A stretch of 64,000 nt of DNA from Candidatus Zymogenaceae bacterium (GCA_016931225.1 JAFGFE010000006.1:96436-160435); one strand, 5' to 3'; counted from the stretch's first letter, positions 49,682 to 58,563 are shown. Translations and numbers: made by a program. Notes: generated by a model from the letters alone, not told the origin.

Positions 49682-49943
49682 ACCGACATCTCACATGCTC
49701 TGCAATGACGGCCCATGAGCGGTTATGACGCTTCTGCACCGCATTCGGGGTGAGACCAAACACCCGTGCGATGTAGTTCATGCTGTATCCATACAGAAAC
49801 AGCATGTGTATGCGCCTGTTCCGATCGTTCAACAGCGCCATGCCCTCCCGGTATATGGCCGCCTGTTCACGAACCAGCATCTCCCGCTCCGGATTCCCAT
49901 CCGAACCGATTTCATTGATATCAATCGCCGTCGCCCCGTACAT
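49644..49943 (-). CDS. Sigma-70 region 4-like HTH protein (99 aa)
   Basis: GGAGGTGTG precedes ATG 49943. RRIHMLFLYGYSMNYIARVFGLTPNAVQKRHNRSWAVI is a helix-turn-helix of the region-4 type. Probably a DNA-binding regulator of the middle genes. Confidence 0.6.
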   Translation of the reverse strand: MYGATAIDINEIGSDGNPEREMLVREQAAIYREGMALLNDRNRRIHMLFLYGYSMNYIARVFGLTPNAVQKRHNRSWAVIAEHVRCRFEEHQTGKNPGD

Positions 49944-49970
49944 AACACACCTCCACTCCCGTTTCGGTTG

Positions 49971-51245
49971 TTAATCCTCCCACATGTTTTTCTGCCCCTC
50001 GTCATCCACGCCCTGCTGCTCATCCTGCTGTTGTATTTGTTCTTGTGCAGGTTGGGCTTCTCCCTGCTGCTCCCCCTGGTTTTCCTTTATATCGTCAAAA
50101 GGAAGATCATCGTCCTTCCTCTGTTGCGCCAGTTGCTCCCGGTGCCTCTGCACGATGCCCTTGACATCCACACCATCCGGATTCCGGATAAAAGCATTCA
50201 TCAGATCATCCATAGCGTCCTTCATCAATTCCACACCTTTTTTGAGGTCCTGGCTGTTTACCTCCTCCTTGATTCTTACCCAGTTATCGGTTCCGAAACA
50301 TTCATGGGATACCTGATGTTTAAATGCCATTTCTTCTTTCCCTTTACCGATACCCCTCCGGATAAATTCCCCCTTGATATCTTCTAACAATGCTTCACGC
50401 TCTATTTGGCGTTTCCTCCAGTTTCCCTCGCCATCAGTCCTGAAAAGCACCTGTGAGTCTCGGGTGATATCAACCGATCTATACTTTCCGGCCATTTTCA
50501 AATGATCCCAATGTGGTCCAAAATCCTTAAATGTCGGAAAGATAAATTCAAAACCGTTGATCTTATGCGCTCTGTCCTTGAGCACAGTACAGACGTTTTC
50601 AATTACCCCAGTTCCCGGTTTCCCATTTTTCTCTCTGCGTATTGATCTCATTTCCAGCACTAATGACGGTTCAAAACCAAACTCTGTTTCTGCCTTCATC
50701 TTTGTGCCGGTCTTGATTAGCTCCTTTTTCCCGTCCTCATCCTCCTCATACTCATACTCATACCCTGCACGACCGCACACGATCACGTGCATGGGAAACG
50801 CTGTAAAAATGTCCGCATATTCCCACCAGACCGGTTTTATCTCTCCCCAGTCTTGAAATTGTAATTTTTTCCGGCCTTTACCCTTCTTGTAACTTTCCAC
50901 CAGGTCACGCCACACATGTGTTAGTGAATCAATGATCATTACCTCGGCGCCGGATTTTTTTGCCATATCAAACGCCCTTTTCAAATCCACAAACGCTCTT
51001 GATCGAGCTACGATCAATTCATAACCTGCGTGTTCAAACATCGGCGCTACAAAATCCGAACCGTTTTCTGTGTCGAAAAAGGCTGCTTTAGCCTTTTCCC
51101 CGGTCAACTTGAAATGAATGTCCAACAGTCCAATCGCAAATAATGTAGCTGTGTATGTTTTACCGGAACCCTGAAATCCCAGTATTCCCACTTTCGCGTA
51201 TTTCTGTTCGTTCTTTGCCGGGCTAAATAGCTCTCCCATCATCAT
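49971..51245 (-). CDS. Sak4-like RecA-fold ATPase (AAA_24)
   Basis: 424 aa from the first ATG of an ATG triplet. Walker A GFQGSGKT (23-30) and Walker B EVMIIDSLTHVW. The FFDTENGS and CGRAGYEYEYEED blocks fit phage Sak4/AAA_24 ATPases, single-strand annealing or recombination proteins that usually work with SSB (7567). The C-terminus is Gln/Glu-rich (about 380-424). Confidence 0.8.
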   Translation of the reverse strand: MMMGELFSPAKNEQKYAKVGILGFQGSGKTYTATLFAIGLLDIHFKLTGEKAKAAFFDTENGSDFVAPMFEHAGYELIVARSRAFVDLKRAFDMAKKSGAEVMIIDSLTHVWRDLVESYKKGKGRKKLQFQDWGEIKPVWWEYADIFTAFPMHVIVCGRAGYEYEYEEDEDGKKELIKTGTKMKAETEFGFEPSLVLEMRSIRREKNGKPGTGVIENVCTVLKDRAHKINGFEFIFPTFKDFGPHWDHLKMAGKYRSVDITRDSQVLFRTDGEGNWRKRQIEREALLEDIKGEFIRRGIGKGKEEMAFKHQVSHECFGTDNWVRIKEEVNSQDLKKGVELMKDAMDDLMNAFIRNPDGVDVKGIVQRHREQLAQQRKDDDLPFDDIKENQGEQQGEAQPAQEQIQQQDEQQGVDDEGQKNMWED

Positions 51246-52224
51246 CACCAATAACCTTATATTTTTTCATCTCGCCGATGTCCCCACCGGAAAAGCATAA
51301 TTCTTGATATTCACACCGGTAATATCTGCAATTCTCCGGGTTGCGATAGAAAAGCTCAACATCACCCTCTTTTGAGCACGTCCAGACATCCAGGGCGATG
51401 GCATAGAGCTCCTTGATCGCCTCCTCGAACGCCCCATCCCGCTTGTTGAAAAACACCCGTTCCGTAAACTGCTCGCCCTTTTTCGGCTTCTGCTTCCTGA
51501 TCATCCGCACGTGCACCCGACGAATTGAATTTGTATGTTTGGATCCACACTGATACAATCCCAGCCCGTTGTGTTCCTGTAAGGCATACATCAGATATGG
51601 AATCGCCAGATTCAGTTTTAACCACTTCTCGTAATGATCACCAAACCGGGACCTGATATCCCAGATCATCAGGCCGCGCTCGCCGTCTGCCTCGAAAAGC
51701 ATGTCCGGTTTCACCTTCAACCACCACCCCCGGGATTTCCTCCCGGATTCGATGTTTCTGATCGGAACAAGCACCTCACCGCTCGATTCCAGGGGTGTCA
51801 TCCAGTCCCTTGTCGGTGTTTCCAAAAGTACCCTTGTTCGCTCGTAATCCGGCGGCTCCGATTGTAGTAATCTGTCTCGATCGGGCAGATAGTGATCTGC
51901 ATATGCCTTTATTATCTGTCGAGCAATCGGCTCATTTTCAACCGCCCATTTTATGTACCGATCGTCTCTGCCCAGGGGGGTCTGCTTTGAAAGTTTTTGA
52001 TTGTCGAAATATTGCTTGTCAAAATAATGAATGATATCCTCGAAAATGAAGGACAACCCCTGTCCCATGTGCCATCGATACAGAGACTTCTTCACGGCCT
52101 CTTCCAACAATCTGGAATATTTCGGATTCCCGTTCGTCAGGCGGCAAAAATGACGATAGTAATACAACCTGCGGCAATTCAGCCAGTCCCGGATTTCGTC
52201 TATGGTCAAAACGAGAGTTTCCAT
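51223..52224 (-). CDS. PD-(D/E)XK nuclease-like protein with Fe-S cysteines
   Basis: 333 aa. A conserved Cys17 in WLNCRRLYYYRHF and a C-terminal C-x4-C-x5-C (NCRYYRCEYQELCF) match the four-cysteine [4Fe-4S] arrangement of Cas4/AddB-type nucleases. The catalytic strand reads KPDMLFEAD...GLMIWDIRSRFG, with Arg where the motif Lys is expected. May be an inactive or altered nuclease. Overlaps the Sak4-like gene. Confidence 0.7.
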   Translation of the reverse strand: METLVLTIDEIRDWLNCRRLYYYRHFCRLTNGNPKYSRLLEEAVKKSLYRWHMGQGLSFIFEDIIHYFDKQYFDNQKLSKQTPLGRDDRYIKWAVENEPIARQIIKAYADHYLPDRDRLLQSEPPDYERTRVLLETPTRDWMTPLESSGEVLVPIRNIESGRKSRGWWLKVKPDMLFEADGERGLMIWDIRSRFGDHYEKWLKLNLAIPYLMYALQEHNGLGLYQCGSKHTNSIRRVHVRMIRKQKPKKGEQFTERVFFNKRDGAFEEAIKELYAIALDVWTCSKEGDVELFYRNPENCRYYRCEYQELCFSGGDIGEMKKYKVIGDDDGRAI

Positions 52225-52235
52225 TTTTCCTGTTA

Positions 52236-53570
52236 TTAATCCTCCCAGTCTCTTTCAATCATCTGATAAATCGGTTTCTTGAAATCTATGGAAAGCGTTC
52301 CCTTTTTCCCGTCTTTATTCTTTGCGATGATATATTTCAGCATTCCTTCACCAAGAACCCCCGGGGTTTTACTTTTTGGATCCCAGTGAAGCAGCGCCAC
52401 CGTGTGGGCGTCCTGTTCGATCACACCTGAACCGCGAAGATCAGTTAGGTTCGGCATTTCATCTTTTCTCGCCGCCGGATTGCGATTGAGCTGGGAAAGC
52501 ACCATCACACCCATGTCCAGTTCTTTTCCCAATGCCTTTAACCTGCTTGAAATCTCCCCCAGCTCATTGTTTTCTGTATCGCGTCCGGGCCTCCTGATCA
52601 TCTGGAGGTAATCGACGATTAAAATCCCGACCCCATGTTCATGCTTGTGCTTCTGGGTGATATTTACGACATCCTGAATATTGAGATTTGTGTCGTCATT
52701 GATGTAAATTGGATATTCGTAATACTCGTCGATAGCGGAAATAATTTTTGACCATTCTTCGTTTCTCACATACCCGTCACGCACGCGATAGTTGTCTACT
52801 TTTGACCCGAATACAATCAACCGCCGGGCGAACTCTTCCGCCTGTTGATCCAGGCTGAAAAACAGAACCGGCGCCTGTTGTGCAAAACATCCGATCACGT
52901 TTGCCAGAAACGCAGTCTTTCCGGACCCGGGCCGCCCGGCCACCACGTGCATGGTCTTTTTCTGAATCCCGCCATACACGGAGTCTATGTTTTCAAAACC
53001 TGTCAGATACCCGGGCACCTGTTTATCTTCTCCGCTCCTGAGCCTTTCATATTGTGCACCGATCCGCGCATATTCCCGTTTCAGTGGATTTCTGATATGT
53101 TCGGTCCGGTCCTTGTATATCCCGAGCCCGATAATCTGTGATGCCAGACTGTTGATGATCTCCTCCGGATCTCGACTGTCAGTAAAGGCGTCTGCTATCG
53201 TCTCATTGCATACAAGTATGATCCTTCGCAGTATGCTTTTTTCCCGGACTATGCGCGCGTAGTATTCAATGTTCGCCGCTGTCGGTGTATTGTCAACAAG
53301 GCTGGATATATACGCGGCGCCACCGGCGGCGTCCAGGTTGTTGTTTTTCCTCAATTCATCGGTCACCGTTACCAGGTCTACCGGCTCGGTCTGGTTATAC
53401 AGGTTCACCATGGAAGAAAAAATTTTCCCGTGTGCGACGCGGTAGAAATCACCCGATCCGATCATATCCAGCACTTTCGGAAATTGATCATTGTCGATCA
53501 ATATCCCGCCCAGGACGGCCATCTCCGATTCGATGCTCTGCGGCGGAACTCGTAATCTCTCATTCGCCAT
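52236..53570 (-). CDS. dnaB: Replicative DNA helicase (DnaB family)
   Basis: 444 aa from ATG 53570, chosen over upstream codons because the protein begins with the family's MANERLRVPPQSIESEMAVLGG opening. N-terminal DnaB domain, Walker A GRPGSGKT (212-219), and Walker B region GVGILIVDYLQMI. It unwinds the phage replication fork. The DNA is of lower GC than the late genes. Confidence 0.93.
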   Translation of the reverse strand: MANERLRVPPQSIESEMAVLGGILIDNDQFPKVLDMIGSGDFYRVAHGKIFSSMVNLYNQTEPVDLVTVTDELRKNNNLDAAGGAAYISSLVDNTPTAANIEYYARIVREKSILRRIILVCNETIADAFTDSRDPEEIINSLASQIIGLGIYKDRTEHIRNPLKREYARIGAQYERLRSGEDKQVPGYLTGFENIDSVYGGIQKKTMHVVAGRPGSGKTAFLANVIGCFAQQAPVLFFSLDQQAEEFARRLIVFGSKVDNYRVRDGYVRNEEWSKIISAIDEYYEYPIYINDDTNLNIQDVVNITQKHKHEHGVGILIVDYLQMIRRPGRDTENNELGEISSRLKALGKELDMGVMVLSQLNRNPAARKDEMPNLTDLRGSGVIEQDAHTVALLHWDPKSKTPGVLGEGMLKYIIAKNKDGKKGTLSIDFKKPIYQMIERDWED

Positions 53571-53892
53571 ACAGCCCCGCTTCCGTGCAGTCGATCTCCT
53601 TATACTCCGGCGTCTCGACAAAACCGTCTCTCAACATTGCGATCACAAAACCCCTTCTTTTCTTATATCGTCTCAATATGTGCCTGTTCTGCGGCAACGC
53701 ATACCTGTCGAAAAACTCATATACCCGCTTCCGGCCGTGCTCGCCCACCAACTTCCCGATGAAGGGATAGGGGTTTTTGGGATATTGAGCCCCAAGAACC
53801 GCCTTGATCAACGGAACCAGGAGATCCACATACTCCCCCCATTTCATTTCATGAAGTTCTTTGCCAGTTAATTTATTTTGTTCCATCTTCAT
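53560..53892 (-). CDS. Hypothetical protein (110 aa), possible helicase partner
   Basis: Directly upstream of dnaB and overlapping its start by 11 nt. A helical protein with a Tyr/Arg-rich middle (PYPFIGKLVGEHGRKRVYEFF). Helicase loaders often occupy this position, but no motif supports it. Confidence 0.5.
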   Translation of the reverse strand: MKMEQNKLTGKELHEMKWGEYVDLLVPLIKAVLGAQYPKNPYPFIGKLVGEHGRKRVYEFFDRYALPQNRHILRRYKKRRGFVIAMLRDGFVETPEYKEIDCTEAGLYGE

Positions 53893-54319
53893 AGCAGAGC
53901 ATCTTACTGATCAAGTGTTTTGATACTGGATGGATAATCCATTTACCCACACAAGACAAAAAATAAGCTCTCGTCTTTTCGGCGTCCCCCATATCCATGC
54001 CGAGCAAGTCACAAACCATTTCGACCAAATGTGGGTCATCAATTTTTAAGGGTTTGGGTGCTTTACTGGAACCCAACAATACCCAGTGCTGCCAGTGGTG
54101 CGGGTTCCGATGATAGTGCTTGAGGACTGCTTTCTCAAATTCATCCTGGTTCTGTTTTCCACCGAAGAAATATCTTGCATATGGAAAAAACTCACTCGGC
54201 AGAAACTTGCTCATGTCATGAACGATTCCCCTCCAATACCACCCCCTTTTGAAACACTCCCGGGCAACGTAGTATTTGTGCTTTATTACATAGACGAAAT
54301 ACTGAAAATACTTCTTCAT
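53873..54319 (-). CDS. DUF5662 family protein
   Basis: 148 aa. KHKYYVARECFKRGWYWRGIVHDMSKFLPSEFFPYARYF and HHWQHW are conserved in this phage protein family. The HD and DH dyads suggest an HD-like metal site. Function unknown. Confidence 0.7.
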   Translation of the reverse strand: MKKYFQYFVYVIKHKYYVARECFKRGWYWRGIVHDMSKFLPSEFFPYARYFFGGKQNQDEFEKAVLKHYHRNPHHWQHWVLLGSSKAPKPLKIDDPHLVEMVCDLLGMDMGDAEKTRAYFLSCVGKWIIHPVSKHLISKMLCYEDGTK

Positions 54320-54332
54320 GTCTTTTTCCTAT

Positions 54333-54905
54333 TTATGCCTTTGCCTTAACCTCTATCTCTTCAATCAGCCGTTTCCTGGCGGCTTCATATTCCGCCTCTA
54401 TCTCAACGATGCGCTTGTTAAACTTTTCCACGAACGGTTTGCATTGCTCGCAAATCAACCAACTCCAACCCGGTTTATCATATTTTTCAAATTCACCCAG
54501 TTCGAACTTATTCACTATCTTTAGACTCTCCCCTGCGCCTTCCCATTCATATCTCGCATCGCACTCACTACAAATAACACGCCGGCAAATAACACACCAA
54601 CAATTTGGATAAAAGCCGTCAGGCCAATTCGGATAATCACCCCATTCCCTTCCGCATCGCTCGCATTTCCTCCATATTACTCGTTGCTGTTGCGTTGATT
54701 CTCCCTTTTGATATAAACCGCGATCGGTATAACGATGTTCGTACCACCACTCATCTTTACATTTGCGGCAAAACCACGAATAAGTTTTGTTGTCGTCGAT
54801 CATATTCACATCGGCCCCGTCTTTGTATGTATCTGCTAAGGTCTGGCCGCATCTGGGACATTCCTGCGGTGTGGATATGCGCTCGGGTAGTTTGTGTTTA
54901 CTCAT
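54333..54905 (-). CDS. Multi-zinc-ribbon protein (190 aa)
   Basis: Several Cys pairs (CPRC, CRKC, CERC, CVIC, CSEC, CEQC) in the first about 150 residues suggest two or three zinc sites. A coiled-coil helix follows (IVEIEAEYEAARKRLIEEIE). Possible nucleic-acid-binding protein. Confidence 0.65.
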   Translation of the reverse strand: MSKHKLPERISTPQECPRCGQTLADTYKDGADVNMIDDNKTYSWFCRKCKDEWWYEHRYTDRGLYQKGESTQQQRVIWRKCERCGREWGDYPNWPDGFYPNCWCVICRRVICSECDARYEWEGAGESLKIVNKFELGEFEKYDKPGWSWLICEQCKPFVEKFNKRIVEIEAEYEAARKRLIEEIEVKAKA

Positions 54906-55044
54906 TTTTTTCTTTCTATCCGGCCCCGTAGGGGCCGCTTCTTGAGTACTTCACTCTTTTTATGATCTTTCTATGAGGGGGGAAGCTATACTCTTTCCCA
55001 TAATGAATATGTAGTAGTAAGACTTATATGTAGTTTTCAACTCC
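54906..55044. other. AT-rich gap between 54.9 and 55.0 kb
   Basis: Contains a GGCCCC/GGGGCC hairpin next to the start of the gene at 54905. On the minus strand a TTGAAA is followed by AT-rich candidates for a -10 box, but the match is poor. No gene. Confidence 0.3.
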
Positions 55045-55233
55045 TCAAGTATCCGCTTCTTCGAAGCGGGTTGTTTTGTCTTTGTGGTTTTCGGTCTCAT
55101 CGATGCCCCCGACTTCGAGTTCCAGTCCGAGCCCCCCCTCCCCCAAAATTCGCGCCTTCCGGCGCTGGACGCACCTCACCCGCTGACTCCGACCGTGCTT
55201 TTTGCACGTAGCCCTTTCGTGGTCATGACTCAC
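55045..55233 (-). CDS. Hypothetical basic protein (62 aa)
   Basis: GTG start with AGGGTA upstream. Reads SHDHERATCKKHGRSQRVRC then an acidic segment; Cys and His pairs suggest a metal site. A hairpin CCGCTTC/GAAGCGG lies at its 3' end. Weakly supported. Confidence 0.4.
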   Translation of the reverse strand: MSHDHERATCKKHGRSQRVRCVQRRKARILGEGGLGLELEVGGIDETENHKDKTTRFEEADT

Positions 55234-55293
55234 TACCCTGATCAGGTGATTTTCTCTTCGCCGCTTTTATGAAAGGTCCGGCACGACCTTTAT

Positions 55294-56064
55294 CTATGCT
55301 ATGCAGTTCTCTTTTGCTATTGATAAATAATATTTTCTGTATGTTTTTAGCGCCTCGGAATTTGACACCCACGAATTTATGATAGGTGGATCCGCTTCAA
55401 GGTACTTCCCATCCTCCTTGTCCTGTCTCACATATTTCATGATAAAATTGAATCGATCATGTGTCTCAACCCGCCATACGCCGCCCTCATACCCATCAAG
55501 AGCCATATGAAATCCCGGGGGAGGTATCAGTGTTTTGAATTGTTCAACCGAACATGCGTTCGATCCGCGATACACAACGCGCGGCCATGGAAAACAGGCA
55601 CCGGAATCAATGTCGCGCTCAGCCATTTCGTCAAACGTCACGCGATTTCCATTAGGACCGAAAAGGTCAAAAATGAAAAAAGGCTCAACGTCGAGACGAT
55701 ATAATGTCCCGTGAGCCTGAACACACCATTCACCGACGACCCGCTCCCCGTTTTTCAATAATGACTTAAATCTTTCGCTGTTCTCATATACCCACTCGGA
55801 AAACACGTAGTGCATTTCATAGGGAGAAGTTCGGGCCAGGTATCCCGCCCGTGTGAGAGGAAATAAAACATCGTCTATCATCGCCACGCCTACGTTGCTG
55901 CCGTCCATCTTCTCGGTTACGATCAGGTGATCTCCCCGTCTCAACTTTTGTGTGGCGATTTCCTCCTGCCCCGGTTCTGCTTTTTGGTCGCTCGGGCCCA
56001 GTCTCGATCCGCTCATGTGGGGAATCGATCCGTAATTCCTTTTCCCGAGTGGTTTTATTGACAT
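55294..56064 (-). CDS. RNA ligase family protein
   Basis: 256 aa from ATG 56064, chosen because SIKPLGKRNYGSIPHMSGSR is the usual opening of this family. The adenylation motif KMDGS has nucleotidyl Lys52. Motifs FFIFDLFG, EGGVWRVE and FIMKYVR follow in order. It seals RNA 5'-phosphate and 3'-hydroxyl ends by an ATP-dependent mechanism. In phages it may repair tRNA cut by host defences. Confidence 0.85.
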   Translation of the reverse strand: MSIKPLGKRNYGSIPHMSGSRLGPSDQKAEPGQEEIATQKLRRGDHLIVTEKMDGSNVGVAMIDDVLFPLTRAGYLARTSPYEMHYVFSEWVYENSERFKSLLKNGERVVGEWCVQAHGTLYRLDVEPFFIFDLFGPNGNRVTFDEMAERDIDSGACFPWPRVVYRGSNACSVEQFKTLIPPPGFHMALDGYEGGVWRVETHDRFNFIMKYVRQDKEDGKYLEADPPIINSWVSNSEALKTYRKYYLSIAKENCIA

Positions 56065-56174
56065 GTCCTTCACCTGGTAAGGTGGAGAGGGGCGGCCATG
56101 GAAGAAAGGAGGTGTTAAACAACCATGGCCACGGTGGTCCCTGTAAATCTTCACCTACCCCTCATATTTTCCTT

Positions 56175-56465
56175 TCATTCCATCATTGCGTCCGGAAGCT
56201 GCTCAAACCACACATGGTAATCCTCCAGCCGCACCCGTATCGTCCCGTTTGTCCCGGAGGGTTTCTTCGCCGGCAACGCAGGTATCCCCAGCTCAAGCTG
56301 GTGTCTGTCTTTTCGGTAGATGTAGTCTTTCAGTCGTTTGACTGAAAATGAGGTGAGTTGTGAGAGCTCTTCGACGGTTACGTCAATTCTTTCCGTCAAC
56401 CTGGGACGCCTGATTTCACGAATCAATGTATTCATGAAATCGGTATCTGTTATGATGGATGACAT
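56175..56465 (-). CDS. Excisionase/AlpA-like HTH protein (96 aa)
   Basis: TVEELSQLTSFSVKRLKDYIYRKD is a winged-helix HTH start, followed by a basic wing with KKPSGTNGTIRVRLEDYHVWF. This resembles Xis/AlpA-type regulators. Probably controls excision or the leftward operon. Confidence 0.6.
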   Translation of the reverse strand: MSSIITDTDFMNTLIREIRRPRLTERIDVTVEELSQLTSFSVKRLKDYIYRKDRHQLELGIPALPAKKPSGTNGTIRVRLEDYHVWFEQLPDAMME

Positions 56466-56477
56466 GATGTTATCCGC

Positions 56478-56711
56478 CTAATCAGATATTTTTGTGAAAA
56501 AATAACTGGGTTTTACTCCGAAGTAGTTACTGTATGCAAGAAGGTATTTTACTTGAGGGCTTGAGCTATTGTTTACATGATTGCAAAACGCTTGTGTCGA
56601 GACCTTGAAACCTGATTCCGTCAGCTCCTTCGCTATTTGCTCCATACTTTTCCCTGATCTCTTATAAAGCTGTTTCAAGGCATCTTTTTTGTAAGCATTT
56701 TTAATCATCAA
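56478..56711 (-). CDS. Cro-like HTH regulator (77 aa)
   Basis: Basic N-terminus and GKSMEQIAKELTESGFKVSTQAFCNHVNN, a helix-turn-helix of the Cro/C1 type. It is divergent from the CI-like gene and first in the leftward operon, the usual Cro position. Confidence 0.65.
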   Translation of the reverse strand: MMIKNAYKKDALKQLYKRSGKSMEQIAKELTESGFKVSTQAFCNHVNNSSSPQVKYLLAYSNYFGVKPSYFFTKISD

Positions 56712-56740
56712 AAATACTCCATTTATGTGGATGTATTTTC

Positions 56741-56769
56741 TTCATATGCCATATCAAATATCATGTCAA
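56741..56769 (-). promoter_or_regulatory. Leftward early promoter (Cro operon)
   Basis: TTGACA (56764-56769) and TATGAA (56741-56746) on the minus strand with a 17-nt spacer, 30 nt before the Cro-like start. GATGTAT occurs at 56730 and 56838 as a direct repeat, candidate operator sites. Confidence 0.7.
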
Positions 56770-56804
56770 GGAAAAAATGGTTTTTAGAAAATTTTTTATC
56801 CATT

Positions 56805-56847
56805 TTGACAATTATGCTTGACATATCCATATTTATTGATGTATCAT
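56805..56847 (+). promoter_or_regulatory. Repressor promoters (CI-like gene)
   Basis: Two TTGACA boxes (56805-56810 and 56818-56823), with CATATT (17-nt spacer) and TATCAT (18-nt spacer) as matching -10 candidates. They lie 30-70 nt upstream of the CI-like start at 56877. Confidence 0.6.
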
Positions 56848-56876
56848 TTTTGTAATACTTGATTGAGGAGGTAAAC

Positions 56877-57593
56877 ATGAACATCAAAACCCTTTCGGAC
56901 ATTCTGCTGGACTATAAGCAAAAAACTCAAATGACATATGAACAGCTCGGGAAAAAAGCACAAACATCGCCACAGACAATCTATGATATCATCGAAAACA
57001 ATAACATCCCTCAACTGACAACCATCCAGAGAATCATTAAAAAACTGGATCTTGATCCGAAGGAAATATACGGCGCGATGTATAAATCTTCGCTTCTCAT
57101 TGAAACCTTTAAGGAGATAGCAAAAGACGAAGAGCTCCCCAAGACAGTGAAAAGGGATGTCGGTAAAATGATCCAGAAGATCCGGGGTGTAAAATGGATC
57201 GATCACCTGGGCCGTATTTCCGGAAATCTCAATGGGCTCACCCTGGAAAACGGTGTCTTTGACCACAATACGGATGCCCGCACCACACAATACCCGTTTC
57301 AAACTGATCACCAGGAAGTAATAGCCGCCACCATGGATGACGACTCCATGGCGCCGATCGTGAAACGCAACGATACCGTGTTCATTACACCGTTCGACGG
57401 CACCCTGGAAGCCAACTCTGTCTATCTCATACACCACGATGACACATTCCTCATCCGTTCATTTACGAACCGATCAGATGATCTTCTTATCTTCGCACCC
57501 GCCGATATCGCCAACTTCCCCATCATCACGTCCCCCGAATCAGACATCGAAATCCTCGGCCGCCTGGTATTTTCCACTCGAAGTCACGAATAG
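56877..57593 (+). CDS. CI-like phage repressor with S24/LexA-type C-terminus
   Basis: 238 aa from ATG 56877 (GAGGAGG upstream). The N-terminal HTH is TYEQLGKKAQTSPQTIYDIIENN. The C-terminal fold matches S24 peptidases with the catalytic Ser157 in DDDSMAP. At the position of the general-base Lys the sequence reads FLIRSF (Arg194), and no clear Ala-Gly cleavage site is seen in the linker. This suggests reduced or absent autocleavage. It maintains lysogeny by binding operators in the divergent region. Confidence 0.8.
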   Translation: MNIKTLSDILLDYKQKTQMTYEQLGKKAQTSPQTIYDIIENNNIPQLTTIQRIIKKLDLDPKEIYGAMYKSSLLIETFKEIAKDEELPKTVKRDVGKMIQKIRGVKWIDHLGRISGNLNGLTLENGVFDHNTDARTTQYPFQTDHQEVIAATMDDDSMAPIVKRNDTVFITPFDGTLEANSVYLIHHDDTFLIRSFTNRSDDLLIFAPADIANFPIITSPESDIEILGRLVFSTRSHE

Positions 57594-57760
57594 CGATTAT
57601 ATTTCTGCTGTAAAATGTTTCCAAAATTCTTCCAAAATGAACCTACATTATCGTACTCAATTGTACTCGATACAGACACCCAAAAATCAGGCATTTTTTC
57701 AATCATATCGGACATTTACATGTAATTTCAGGCACTTACGAAATACCGTGTTTTATTCAT
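57594..57760. other. Prophage right-junction region (candidate attR)
   Basis: Between the repressor stop and the TetR-gene promoter. AT-rich, with tandem TTCCAAAAT copies near 57620 and a GTACTC-N4-GTACTC pair near 57655, the kind of small repeats found at attachment sites. The core cannot be defined without the left end. Confidence 0.35.
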
Positions 57761-57789
57761 TTGACTAATCGGCCTGTGTCGATTACTAT
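57761..57789 (+). promoter_or_regulatory. TetR gene promoter with operator-like inverted repeat
   Basis: TTGACT, a 17-nt spacer and TACTAT. Between and overlapping them is TAATCG-N8-CGATTA (57766-57785), a 20-bp inverted repeat well placed for autorepression. Confidence 0.65.
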
Positions 57790-57913
57790 AGACGAAAGCG
57801 ATATCGTGCATGCCGATGTGCTTCGGCGGCACTGATACGTGAACGCCCGTCTACCGGCGCAGATCCTTCCAACTTGTTACAGCTTCACCACAGCAGAGGG
57901 GATATCGCATTAT

Positions 57914-58534
57914 ATGCAGGAGCTGACATTCAAAGACCTCAAGGACCGAGAGCACGAGGCCCGAAGGGAATTGATCGTTCGGGCCGCCCAGCGCCTGTTT
58001 TCCCGTCAGAGCTTCAAGGCCATCACCGTTCGGGACATCGCCGCCGAGGCGGGGGTGAGTCCTGCGACCATCTACCGCTACTACGAAAATCTGGATGACC
58101 TGTTTTTGGAGATCTTCTACCTGGGAATAAAGGAGGTAAAGGAACTGCTCCACGAAGAGTGCCTCGGTGATGAAACATGCACCATCAGAAAGCTCAGCGA
58201 GGTGTATGTTCGCTTTCTCAACGACAACATCTCCTTTTTCCAGATGATGAGTCATTTCATGCCCCGGGACATGCTGAGCGAGGAGAATATAAACCGCATC
58301 AATCCAATGCTCGGGGAGGTTATTGAGGTATTCGCTCAAGTCATCGTGAAGTCCGGGTATAAGGGAGATACGGAGATGATGTCCCGGGCGCTTTTCTCGG
58401 CCCTCAACGGCATCATGACCAGCTACGCCCAGTACCCCGGCAGGAGCATGGAGGAGGTCAAGAGCTACACCTTGATTTTGGCCGGATTCATCGCGGACTT
58501 CTTTGTGATGGGGGCGCGGCGGGAGTACTACTGA
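57914..58534 (+). CDS. TetR/AcrR family transcriptional regulator
   Basis: 206 aa from ATG 57914 (AGAGGGG upstream). The N-terminal HTH (ITVRDIAAEAGVSPATIYRYYENLDDLFLE) is classic TetR. The helical ligand-binding domain is divergent. First chromosomal gene right of the prophage. It may control itself through the inverted repeat in its promoter. A strong terminator follows. Confidence 0.88.
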   Translation: MQELTFKDLKDREHEARRELIVRAAQRLFSRQSFKAITVRDIAAEAGVSPATIYRYYENLDDLFLEIFYLGIKEVKELLHEECLGDETCTIRKLSEVYVRFLNDNISFFQMMSHFMPRDMLSEENINRINPMLGEVIEVFAQVIVKSGYKGDTEMMSRALFSALNGIMTSYAQYPGRSMEEVKSYTLILAGFIADFFVMGARREYY

Positions 58535-58563
58535 TTCCATCGGGATATCCCGATGGAATTTTT
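58535..58563 (+). terminator. Intrinsic terminator of the TetR gene
   Basis: A perfect 24-nt palindrome (58535-58558), TTCCATCGGGAT with its complement, followed by five T. It overlaps the last base of the gene's stop neighbourhood. Confidence 0.85.
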
